Below, piece after piece: positions 6,977 to 12,601 of a DNA stretch of 28,937 nt. Positions within the stretch are counted from its first letter, which is position 1, and each line of letters begins with the position of its first letter. The stretch lies in IMG/VR virus record IMGVR_UViG_3300048067_000040, positions 1 to 28,937 of that record. The stretch is one strand, 5' to 3'. This DNA is from a virus. The notes below the pieces were generated by a model, which did not search any database, was not told the origin of the DNA, and worked only from the letters and a program-made list of their open reading frames with translations. A program made the translations under genes and the position numbers.

Positions 6977-7253
6977 ATTTGTAGAGCCGAAGCCGATTAA
7001 GGCAGAGCTGATCCAAGAGCTTGATTCGCTAGTCGGTCAACTGCACAACCTGTCAATCCGCAAGCCAATGCCATTTCATGTGCAAGAGGCCGCGATGGAA
7101 GCACGGATGGCTGACTTCTTAGAGCTGTCAGAGCAAGACTTCATTCGTGGCTGGACTGACTGTGAAGAAGGCATCGAACATCGTGCAGGCAAGTCAGAGG
7201 CGTACAACGCTGGTTACGCTGACTGCTATCAGTATAAAAACCAAGGAGGTTAG
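6966..7253 (+). CDS. Hypothetical early protein with GW/GY-repeat C-terminus
   Basis: 95 residues. The N-terminal half is helical (IKAELIQELDSLVGQLHNLSI). The C-terminal half carries FIRGWTDCEEGIEH... and YNAGYADCYQYK, a pair of 'G(W/Y).D/(A)D...' units seen in many small phage proteins of unknown function. It is coupled to the upstream gene, and its end supplies the AAGGAGGT site for the next gene 2 nt away. Possibly a cytoplasmic accessory of the recombination operon, by position only. Confidence 0.6.
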   Translation: MSIKFVEPKPIKAELIQELDSLVGQLHNLSIRKPMPFHVQEAAMEARMADFLELSEQDFIRGWTDCEEGIEHRAGKSEAYNAGYADCYQYKNQGG

Positions 7254-7255
7254 CA

Positions 7256-7921
7256 GTGAAAAACATACCGGAAAAAGTAGGGCAGGCTTTACGTGAGATT
7301 GGAGAAACACCTGCAACAGCTTGCTGGGATTGTCACGGAACCCCTGTTATTTTGCATAAAGCACTAGAAAAGCTAGCCGCTCATTTAGGCATAGAGTTCG
7401 ATGAGCCACTTCATTTAGTAACTGATCCAGTTAACAAGCAAGTCGCGATGCAGGTCAAAGGTCGCCGAGTGATTTCAGAAGAATACGCCGTGGCTGAGGC
7501 TTGGTCGATTGGCGAAGTATCACCCGCTAATTGCAAGAACGCATATCCCTTTGCTATGGCGGAGAAGCGAGCCAAGGATAGAGTAATTTTAAAGCTGGCA
7601 GGTTTGCATGGTGACGTGTACTCCGAGTCAGAGGCGGAAGAATTCAAGGACGCAAAGCCTAGTTCAGACAATGAACTGCTGGAGTACAACGAAGCCGTCC
7701 GTGAGCATTGGGATTGGATCAACGGCGCAAAAGAAGCAATTGCTAATGAGGATTGGTATTCACTCGCTGGGATGTGGGGCGACATTGACCACGATACGAT
7801 GGCAACGCTATTTAGAGCGCCGACAAAGGGCGGCATTTTTACAACCACAGAGCGTTCGGCCTGCAAGGGTAACGACGCATTCAACCAAGCAAGAAAGGAG
7901 TTAGCAACCAATGGAGTATGA
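7256..7921 (+). CDS. Putative Rad52/ERF-like single-strand annealing protein
   Basis: 221 residues from a GTG start with AAGGAGGT 5 nt upstream. The recognisable core is around residues 75-125: EEYAVAEAWSIGEV, then CKNAYPFAMAEKRAKDRVILKLAG, then GDVYSESEAEEF. Phage proteins with this 'NAYP.AMAEKR.KDRV.LKL.G..G..YSE.EA..F' block are often mislabelled as tRNA isopentenyltransferases. They sit beside SSB genes and are better explained as annealing proteins. Here the SSB-like gene follows with an overlap, and a nuclease and NinB-like gene lie nearby. The annealing role is inference from core and context; a structure comparison with Rad52 or ERF would decide. Confidence 0.6.
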   Translation: MKNIPEKVGQALREIGETPATACWDCHGTPVILHKALEKLAAHLGIEFDEPLHLVTDPVNKQVAMQVKGRRVISEEYAVAEAWSIGEVSPANCKNAYPFAMAEKRAKDRVILKLAGLHGDVYSESEAEEFKDAKPSSDNELLEYNEAVREHWDWINGAKEAIANEDWYSLAGMWGDIDHDTMATLFRAPTKGGIFTTTERSACKGNDAFNQARKELATNGV

Positions 7922-8174
7922 CAACACGAACCGCGGCGTACTGTTTAAGAACGACCGCAAAGAAAAGGAAAGCCAGCCTGACTACAAGGGCAATTACACC
8001 GATGGCAACGGGTCAGAGTTTTGGCTGTCAGCGTGGCTCAAGAAGGACAAAAACGGCAACACCTTCATGTCACTCAGCACGACGGCAAAGGATGACGCTC
8101 ACAATAATGGGATGGCTCAAGCACGCCAAGCCGCAAAACCGACACAGGAGCTAGAAGATGACCTGCCTTTCTAG
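7911..8174 (+). CDS. SSB-like single-stranded DNA-binding protein
   Basis: 87 residues, short for an SSB. The N-terminal ~55 (NRGVLFKND... DYKGNYT... GSEFWLSAWLKKDKNGNTFMSLS) have the strand and aromatic pattern of a small OB-like fold such as those in phage SSB/DUF736-type proteins. The tail is acidic and ends DDLPF, matching the conserved C-terminal tip through which SSBs recruit replication and repair partners. It overlaps the putative annealing protein by 11 bases and the XRE regulator by 17. The tip plus context make the call fairly good; the fold is unproven. Confidence 0.7.
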   Translation: MEYDNTNRGVLFKNDRKEKESQPDYKGNYTDGNGSEFWLSAWLKKDKNGNTFMSLSTTAKDDAHNNGMAQARQAAKPTQELEDDLPF

Positions 8175-8367
8175 CACGGGACGCGCACTTAAGAAGGCTC
8201 AAGCACTGGCAGGCGTCAGCAATGACCAGCTAGCTCAAGAGTTCAATGTTAGACCGGTGCAGATTAGTCGGTGGCGTAATCACGAAGACATGAAGTTCAG
8301 TCGGGTGGTTACGTTGTGTCAAATGTTCAACTTGTCATTAGACGAGTTTGAGAGATTAGGGAGGTAA
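8158..8367 (+). CDS. XRE-family HTH transcriptional regulator (Cro/CI-like)
   Basis: 69 residues forming essentially one HTH domain: ALKKAQALAGVSNDQLAQEFNVRPVQISRWRNHEDMKFSRVVTLCQMF in short pieces, with QLAQEF as helix 2 and PVQISRWRN as the recognition helix. There is no C-terminal peptidase domain, so it resembles Cro more than LexA-type CI. It overlaps the SSB-like gene by 17 bases and ends just before a gene-free region containing an ATACAG-ctaa-CTGTAT palindrome over promoter-like boxes, a plausible operator for it. With no integrase seen, lysogeny is not implied; it may time early transcription. Confidence 0.8.
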   Translation: MTCLSSTGRALKKAQALAGVSNDQLAQEFNVRPVQISRWRNHEDMKFSRVVTLCQMFNLSLDEFERLGR

Positions 8368-8393
8368 AAAAAGGGCCAGTGATGAGCTGGCCC
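8366..8393 (-). terminator. Strong leftward rho-independent terminator
   Basis: Read leftward: GGGCCAG, loop CTCATCA, CTGGCCC, followed by seven T. The 7-bp GC-rich stem is perfect. Read rightward there is no T tract. No leftward gene lies upstream of it, so it implies an unannotated leftward RNA. Confidence 0.7.
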
Positions 8394-8449
8394 ATAACCA
8401 CTTGCGGAAGGGATTCGCTCGTGGCATCCTTAGCTTGCGTACTCAGGAT
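8366..8449 (-). ncRNA. Candidate ~84-nt leftward small RNA
   Basis: A perfect leftward -10 box TATAAT (complement of 8456-8461) lies ~80 nt before the strong leftward terminator with no open frame between. The predicted RNA contains a GGAT...ATCC hairpin and ends in the GGGCCAG/CTGGCCC terminator stem. There is no convincing -35 box. Based on promoter-terminator spacing only. Confidence 0.4.
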
Positions 8450-8483
8450 AGGAAAATTATACAGCAATACAGCTAACTGTATA
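8435..8483 (+). promoter_or_regulatory. Candidate promoter with overlapping palindromic operator
   Basis: TTGCGT (8435-8440), 17 bp, TATACA (8458-8463). Overlapping and following are TATACAG (8458-8464), ATACAG (8467-8472), CTAA, CTGTATA (8477-8483): two direct half-sites and one inverted. Box matches are weak (3-4 of 6), but spacing is exact, and the site is ~70 bp after an XRE repressor gene. A leftward TATAAT overlaps the same bases. Confidence 0.4.
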
Positions 8484-8504
8484 CCTATCACCTATCCTCT
8501 TTTT
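8445..8504 (+). terminator. Long inverted repeat followed by T tract
   Basis: AGGATAGG (8445-8452) pairs perfectly with CCTATCCT (8491-8498), enclosing the ATACAG/CTGTAT hairpin, and CTTTTT follows. It could end the early operon or act as an attenuator. The 38-nt enclosed segment is long for a classic terminator. Confidence 0.4.
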
Positions 8505-8585
8505 AATGTACGCCTAGTCGAGCCTAGTCAAATAGTGCTGTCTCAGGTGCAGTCGCTCACAAAAGCCGAATCATTCCTACGACCT

Positions 8586-8721
8586 TTAGAGGCGGGGACG
8601 AACAGTGGTTATGTTGCCAAGTAGTAAGGGCGCGGTCTGGCAGAGCCGTTAATGATCTGCACTGATACTGTATGAATGATGGACTAGCTGGAATCTTGTA
8701 TAGGGCAACAACCGCCTCTAA
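8586..8721 (+). ncRNA. Candidate structured RNA / long-range helix in gene-free region
   Basis: TTAGAGGC (8586-8593) pairs with GCCTCTAA (8714-8721); after a 13-nt bulge GGTT (8607-8610) pairs with AACC (8710-8713); after a 2-nt bulge GTTGCC (8613-8618) pairs with GGCAAC (8704-8709). This gives 18 pairs with bulges on one side. Inside is a CGGTCT/AGA(G)CCG hairpin (8633-8648). The only open frame nearby (8379-8624) has no ribosome-binding site and ends inside the structure. It may be a leader RNA for the gene at 8755 or a free RNA. No known RNA family was recognised. Confidence 0.4.
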
Positions 8722-8754
8722 TGATTCCTATTGTCTAAAAAAAGGAGAAGGGAA

Positions 8755-8997
8755 ATGAGTAAGTTTCTATTGATTGATATGCGCACTGGGTTAATGGATG
8801 GGATGTATGAAAGTTTCGAAGGTTGTCGAGAGGCAATCGACACGCTAGAACAAAGGTATGAAACTAGCTTTTGGCGTATTTTCGAAATGCAAAGTGATGG
8901 AAGAGAATTTGACGGCACGTTTCCACCCAATCATTTGTTTCATCACATTGTCGATCAGGCAGTTAAAGCACAAAACGCAGAAGGAGGTTTCCATTGA
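8755..8997 (+). CDS. Hypothetical protein
   Basis: 80 residues from the ATG at 8755, preceded by AAAGGAGAAGGGAA. A TTG at 8731 in frame would overlap this ribosome-binding site and is rejected. It opens with a strand-like MSKFLLIDMRTGLMDGMYESFEG, then helices (CREAIDTLEQRYETSFWRIFEM) and a short C-terminal tail. It resembles a small alpha/beta accessory protein; no family is recognised. Its stop TGA overlaps the TTG start of the next gene, so the two are translated together. Confidence 0.6.
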   Translation: MSKFLLIDMRTGLMDGMYESFEGCREAIDTLEQRYETSFWRIFEMQSDGREFDGTFPPNHLFHHIVDQAVKAQNAEGGFH

Positions 8998-9368
8998 AAG
9001 ACTTTCATGGCGAGGAATGGTATCCCGCTGACGAGGATTTTATTAAGTGGCAACACGCGTATCCTAGTGTCGATGTTTTTGCTGAGTATGACGCCGCAGA
9101 GTGTTGGATTGATGCTAACCCTGCTAGACGCAAAAAAAACTGCAAGTCGTTTGTCGTTAACTGGATAAAGAAAGCGGCACAAATGGAGAAAGGTATTAGT
9201 CCCTTTGCGCAAAAAGCCGCAGATGTGACGGGCGTCATCCCTTATCGCAAGTGGACGAAACTCGACGAGGAGACACACGACTTCATGCAAAGCGAAAGCT
9301 ATCGGCAGTATTGCCTTGATCGGTTTGGCCAGTATGTAACTTTTAGCGGCGAGAGGGTGACGCGATGA
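8994..9368 (+). CDS. Putative replication-associated protein, C-terminal-domain-like
   Basis: 124 residues from a TTG start with GAAGGAGGTTTCCA upstream, coupled to the preceding stop. The segment DFIKWQHAYPSVDVFAEYDAAECWIDANPARRKKNCKSFVVNWIKKA (about residues 15-60, given here only as a pattern) resembles the C-terminal DNA-binding region of phage replication initiators and DnaT/DnaD-like helicase loaders ('W...YP.IDV..E...A..WL..NP..RK....F..NWL'). The winged-helix part expected upstream in full-length initiators is absent. It may be a minimal loader or another DNA-binding accessory. It overlaps the nuclease gene by ATGA. Confidence 0.45.
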   Translation: MKDFHGEEWYPADEDFIKWQHAYPSVDVFAEYDAAECWIDANPARRKKNCKSFVVNWIKKAAQMEKGISPFAQKAADVTGVIPYRKWTKLDEETHDFMQSESYRQYCLDRFGQYVTFSGERVTR

Positions 9369-9889
9369 AGGTTCGTCTTAGTCGCAGAGATTTATTGACT
9401 GCTGAATGTATGGGTGCAGATACGGTTGCACTATGTGAAAAGCTCATGGGTTTTAAGCCAAGACTTGAAAATGAGAAGCAGAGCAGAGTTGAGGCGAACA
9501 TACTCGGCTACAAAGCGGAGATAGCCGTTGCTCGTTTGTTAGATATAGACCTTCCGGCTGTTAATGTCATGACCGATGGCGGTGTTGATTTGTGGTTCGA
9601 CGACGTTTCTATTGACGTCAAGTTTACTAACAAAGAATACGGGCCACTTATTTTTGACAATATGACTAAGTTCAAAGCCGACGTTGCAGTATTAGTCGGT
9701 GCGACGGATGACCCTGCCGTTATGAGAGTTAACGGTGCATACCCGAGGTCAAAGTTTGAGTGGGATTGCCAGCGGAAAGATTTTGGCTATGGCGAGAGAG
9801 AGTATATGGAGGCAGAAAACATCTACCCAATTGAATGGCTTTGGTTGACCCTAATGAAAAAAAAACACGGTGCGCAAAATGATGGGTGA
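9365..9889 (+). CDS. PD-(D/E)XK-type nuclease, putative
   Basis: 174 residues. The motif order fits the restriction-endonuclease-like fold: E52 in GYKAEIAVARLL, then D75 in GGVDLWFDD, then D84-V-K86 in SIDVKFT, followed by a strand-rich region (DVAVLVGATDDPAVM). The acidic residues and lysine have the E...D...DxK spacing of the catalytic core. Such enzymes pair with annealing proteins in phage recombination, or act as Holliday-junction or packaging-related nucleases. It overlaps both neighbours in a DNA-metabolism operon. The fold call is reasonable; the substrate is unknown. Confidence 0.65.
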   Translation: MKVRLSRRDLLTAECMGADTVALCEKLMGFKPRLENEKQSRVEANILGYKAEIAVARLLDIDLPAVNVMTDGGVDLWFDDVSIDVKFTNKEYGPLIFDNMTKFKADVAVLVGATDDPAVMRVNGAYPRSKFEWDCQRKDFGYGEREYMEAENIYPIEWLWLTLMKKKHGAQNDG

Positions 9890-10319
9890 ATTCTGGTTAA
9901 TAAAAGACCCGATAGAAATCAAAGACCGCATCAAGGCGTTTCAGACGTTTCTTGAAAAAGAATGGTGTTGGGATAAGCCAGTGTCTTGGCAGGTTAAAGA
10001 GTACAAGCCACGCCGCTCAATGAGTCAGAATGACCTGTTCCATGTCTGGGTCAGGGATATGCTGAGGCACTTTAAAAAGAAGGGTGGCTTCACTGGCACA
10101 GAGGAAGAAATGAAGCTGATGGTGAAGTACAAGTTCCTCGGCACAGAGGATATCGAGGTCGGCAGTACGAACATACCAGCGCAGGTTCGGCGCACATCGA
10201 CGCTAGATCGGGGGGAAATGCTATACTTCATGCAACAAGTAGAGGCATGGTGTATTGATCTGGGTGTCAAATTGACTAAGCCTCAAAGTTCGGAGTACGC
10301 CAAACTCGCAGGGGGATAA
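9879..10319 (+). CDS. ninB: NinB/Orf-like recombination protein
   Basis: 146 residues from the ATG at 9879 (9882 also possible; a GTG at 9870 is weaker). The pattern SWQVKEYKPRRSMSQNDLFHVWV is the 'RS..QN.L.W' signature near the start of NinB (lambda Orf) proteins. Later segments VRRTSTLDRGEMLYFMQQVEAW and LGVKLTKP match the family's C-terminal helix and closing strand. Orf-type proteins help load RecA or annealing proteins onto SSB-coated DNA, consistent with the SSB-like and annealing genes upstream. It overlaps the nuclease gene by 11 bases. Confidence 0.7.
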   Translation: MMGEFWLIKDPIEIKDRIKAFQTFLEKEWCWDKPVSWQVKEYKPRRSMSQNDLFHVWVRDMLRHFKKKGGFTGTEEEMKLMVKYKFLGTEDIEVGSTNIPAQVRRTSTLDRGEMLYFMQQVEAWCIDLGVKLTKPQSSEYAKLAGG

Positions 10320-10321
10320 GC

Positions 10322-11479
10322 ATGAGCTTATTGCAGTTTTGCACAACCGAAAGGCAGAAAGAAGTAGCGAGCCGAGTAGATCAGGGTATGAGCGCCCGCG
10401 AAATAGGACTGGACCTTGGTATTAGTAGGACTACTGTTCGCGATCATTTAAAGGCGGTGCAGAAGAAAGCCAGCGCGCAGGGTTACAGTCCAGAGCATGA
10501 CTATACGCACCCTGTCCCTGACGGCTTCACAGTGAAGGGTGTCTCCACGCTATACACTGACGGAAAACCCGTTGCTCAGTGGGTGAAAAGCCAGTCAGAC
10601 AAAGAACACGTCCTGCAAGTTGCGCTCGATAGCTTTAAAGAAGGGTTGAAAGACGACCTGAAAGGCTTGGCAAAGCCTGTAAAGAAAAGCAAAGCCAAGA
10701 AACAAAAAGACCGCATGGCCGTCACCATCGTCGGCGACCATCACCTTGGGATGCTGGCTTGGACACCAGAGACAGGGGCTGACCCTTGGGACTTGCAGAT
10801 TGCACAAGACACCCTAATTAAAGGCGTTGATAAACTTCTGGCAAGCACCGGCGATTGCGCTGTAGGCGTTTTGCTCAACGTAGGTGACATGATCCACGCT
10901 AACAACCTAAAGGGCGAGACAGGCGCAGGGACGCCTCTCGACGTTGATGGCAGAGCAGGCAAGACCATTAGGGCCGCAGGCAACCTTTTCCAAATCATTG
11001 TCACTAGAATGCTCCAGCAGTACGACGAGGTGTGGCTGATTAACGCTCGCGGCAACCATGACCCTGACGCCTCTCTCTGGCTTAACGAAATGCTTCGTAT
11101 GTACTACGAGAAGGAAAAGCGCGTTAAGGTGTTCGACAACTTTAACAAGTTCATCCATTTTGAGTGGGGCAATAACTTCGTCATTACGCATCACGGTGAC
11201 AAGATACGCACTCGGCAACTGTACGAGGCAATCACTCGAGACTATGCGCAGGAGTGGGGGCGCACCAAGTATCGCTTTGCATGGACTGGTCACATTCATC
11301 ACAAGCAAGCTGAGGAATTGGGTGGGCTTACTTGGGAAAGCTGGTCTGTACTGCCACCGCCTGACGCATGGCATTCAGCCAGTGGTTACGGGTCACAACG
11401 CTCAATTTCTTGTGTAGTATTAGACAAAGAACACGGCGAGTTCAGTCGGTTCAAAGTCGGTATAGAGGCACTGCAATGA
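10322..11479 (+). CDS. HTH-calcineurin-like phosphoesterase fusion
   Basis: 385 residues in two parts. Residues ~8-50 are an HTH of LuxR/sigma type (ERQKEVASRVDQGMSAREIG; then ISRTTVRDHLKAVQ). After a basic linker (KPVKKSKAKKQKDR), residues ~132-385 are a metallophosphoesterase with the motif series GDHHLG, NVGDMIH, ARGNHD, THHGD and GHIHH, supplying the expected di-metal Asp, Asn and His ligands. Enzymes of this class include SbcD/Mre11-type DNA nucleases. Here the HTH suggests DNA-targeted activity, possibly in phage DNA processing. It starts 2 bases after the NinB-like gene and overlaps the next by ATGA. Confidence 0.8.
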   Translation: MSLLQFCTTERQKEVASRVDQGMSAREIGLDLGISRTTVRDHLKAVQKKASAQGYSPEHDYTHPVPDGFTVKGVSTLYTDGKPVAQWVKSQSDKEHVLQVALDSFKEGLKDDLKGLAKPVKKSKAKKQKDRMAVTIVGDHHLGMLAWTPETGADPWDLQIAQDTLIKGVDKLLASTGDCAVGVLLNVGDMIHANNLKGETGAGTPLDVDGRAGKTIRAAGNLFQIIVTRMLQQYDEVWLINARGNHDPDASLWLNEMLRMYYEKEKRVKVFDNFNKFIHFEWGNNFVITHHGDKIRTRQLYEAITRDYAQEWGRTKYRFAWTGHIHHKQAEELGGLTWESWSVLPPPDAWHSASGYGSQRSISCVVLDKEHGEFSRFKVGIEALQ

Positions 11480-11718
11480 TTACACTCCCCATACTCTCTA
11501 TGCCGCTACCTGATGGCGGGTCAGTTGTTTGCAGAGTGGAGGCGATAATCGGAGCAACAAGCAACATCCGCAACCAAGATTTGACCGATGTTTATGTCGA
11601 GGTCATGTGTCCTGAAGGCATAACGATAGATGTAGACATCGACTCGTTCACTCAGAGTTGGCTTGCGGCACTCATCACCCCGATGTCAGAAATGCGTGAA
11701 GATCATGGTATGCACTAA
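11476..11718 (+). CDS. Hypothetical protein
   Basis: 80 residues from the ATG at 11476, which overlaps the phosphoesterase stop (ATGA). An in-frame upstream ATG at 11368 lies deep in the phosphoesterase gene and is rejected. The protein is beta-rich (ITLPILSMPLPDGGSVVCRV; then DVYVEVMCPEGITIDVDIDSF) with no membrane segment or recognised family. Co-translation suggests a role with the DNA-metabolism genes. Confidence 0.55.
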   Translation: MITLPILSMPLPDGGSVVCRVEAIIGATSNIRNQDLTDVYVEVMCPEGITIDVDIDSFTQSWLAALITPMSEMREDHGMH

Positions 11719-11881
11719 GTGCGGTAAAGAGATGGTGCCGATGTTCACAGCTAAGGGCGGCAAGCTAGAAGGCTGGTCGTGTGAGTGCGGCAATATAGAG
11801 AAAGCAATACTACGGGAACGACAATTCACTACAGAGACGTACTATGGCAATAAAACGAACGAACGCCGACATTTGGTGTAG
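11705..11881 (+). CDS. Zinc-ribbon mini-protein
   Basis: 58 residues from the ATG at 11705, 14 bases inside the previous gene. It carries C3-x2-C6 and C26-x-C28, a compact zinc ribbon, then a basic C-terminal segment (ILRERQFTTETYYGNKTNERR). It lies between a phosphoesterase and an HNH/NinG-like gene, and overlaps the latter by 38 bases. Nucleic-acid or protein binding is expected of such ribbons; the specific partner is unknown. The upstream ribosome-binding site is weak (GTGAAGATC), so translation may depend on coupling. Confidence 0.55.
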   Translation: MVCTKCGKEMVPMFTAKGGKLEGWSCECGNIEKAILRERQFTTETYYGNKTNERRHLV

Positions 11882-12227
11882 CAAGGCTGTGAGGCTACGT
11901 GACGGCGCTTGTGTGCGATGTGGCAACACAGAGACGAATCAGGCCATGCACATATATGGTCGCAGAAATAAAGTCGTGAGGTATAGCCTCGATAATTTAC
12001 TCACGGGCTGTTACACCTGCCACCGCTTATTCACCGAGTCGCCCGTCATGTTCACTGACTTTTGCAATCAGCATCTAGGTGAAGGCCACATGGAAATATT
12101 GCGTGAGAAGTCGCGCGGCATTCTGAAAGAAAACAAAGCCGTTCGCGATGAGATAGCCAAGCATTACCGCGAGCAGATCAAGCTCAAAGAACAGAACCCC
12201 GACCATGTGATGATTTCATATAACTGA
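11844..12227 (+). CDS. NinG/HNH-like zinc nuclease
   Basis: 127 residues. The N-terminal core has C23-x2-C26, the H36 'MHIYGRR' box, then 'SLDNLLTGCYTCH' with C56-x2-C59-H60. This is the C..C...H...N...C..CH arrangement of phage NinG (Rap) and HNH proteins. The C-terminal half is a charged helix (MEILREKSRGILKENKAVRDEIAKHYREQIKLK). NinG-type proteins resolve or nick recombination intermediates, which fits the NinB-like, annealing and nuclease genes nearby. A homing-type HNH is less likely because there is no insertion context. Confidence 0.65.
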   Translation: MAIKRTNADIWCSKAVRLRDGACVRCGNTETNQAMHIYGRRNKVVRYSLDNLLTGCYTCHRLFTESPVMFTDFCNQHLGEGHMEILREKSRGILKENKAVRDEIAKHYREQIKLKEQNPDHVMISYN

Positions 12228-12238
12228 TTGCTTGCTTT

Positions 12239-12247
12239 TGTTATAAT
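12239..12247 (+). promoter_or_regulatory. Extended -10 promoter TGTTATAAT
   Basis: TG-T plus a perfect TATAAT immediately after the NinG-like gene, with no -35 box at 16-18 bp. The predicted start (~12254) gives a ~19-nt leader containing AGGAGG before the ATG at 12273. Confidence 0.6.
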
Positions 12248-12272
12248 AACAACGAAACAGGAGGATGTTGTT

Positions 12273-12461
12273 ATGTGTGTACAAAGCCAAAGACAGTTTT
12301 TTGCAGAGCGGCACCACATCGTCGTTACTGACAAGACCGCAGAGCTACTGGCTCGATTGGGCAGAGACAAGGGCATCGGTGAGGAAGAATACCTAAAGCG
12401 CCTGTCACGTCATCCCAACGAAGACCACTTCATCGCAGAGATTGCCCGTCATTACGGGTAA
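12273..12461 (+). CDS. Hypothetical small helical protein
   Basis: 62 residues from the ATG at 12273 with ACAGGAGGATGTTGTT upstream; the longer in-frame start at 12228 would precede the promoter and is rejected. The protein is charged and helical (TAELLARLGRDKGIGEEEYLKRLSRH; then HFIAEIARHYG), possibly a small winged or three-helix domain. It has its own promoter with a strong ribosome-binding site, implying high expression. No family is recognised. Confidence 0.6.
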   Translation: MCVQSQRQFFAERHHIVVTDKTAELLARLGRDKGIGEEEYLKRLSRHPNEDHFIAEIARHYG

Positions 12462-12601
12462 GTAATCTGACTGCGCCAGACCATTGCGCTTTCCCTTCCC
12501 CATATAATTATCAAAAAAAGATAACAAAGTGCTTGCAAAGGATAATTGCAGGTAGTAGATTAACTACATCGGCTGGGGACACAGCCTCAAGGGAGAAGGA
12601 T
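12462..12601 (+). promoter_or_regulatory. Leader region with promoter boxes and three inverted repeats
   Basis: A 140-bp gap. TTGCAA (12533-12538), 17 bp, TAGATT forms a candidate promoter. Around it are TTATC-7A-GATAA (about 12509-12525), GTAGT-agatta-ACTAC (about 12553-12568) and the GGCTG/CAGCC leader hairpin. The palindromes overlap the -10 box and start, as operators do. Confidence 0.4.
12571..12586 (+). promoter_or_regulatory. Leader hairpin GGCTG-GGGACA-CAGCC, copy 2
   Basis: Same element as the leftward copy at 6485-6500, here 15 nt before the ATG at 12602 and directly before TCAAGGGAGAAGG. The single difference (A/G) is in the loop, so stem and GGA are preserved. Confidence 0.6.

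Noticed and set aside
7411-7911. 166-codon leftward open frame
   Set aside because: Mirror of the annealing-protein gene; no leftward ribosome-binding site, and the rightward frame has conserved motifs.
8400-8450. tRNA-like T-arm GCGAATCCC read leftward
   Set aside because: No TTC in the expected loop, no acceptor stem or anticodon arm around it, and no cloverleaf could be drawn.
8379-8624. 81-codon rightward open frame in the gene-free region
   Set aside because: No ribosome-binding site, low-complexity composition, starts inside the leftward terminator stem loop and ends inside the long-range helix; it crosses the operator-like palindrome.
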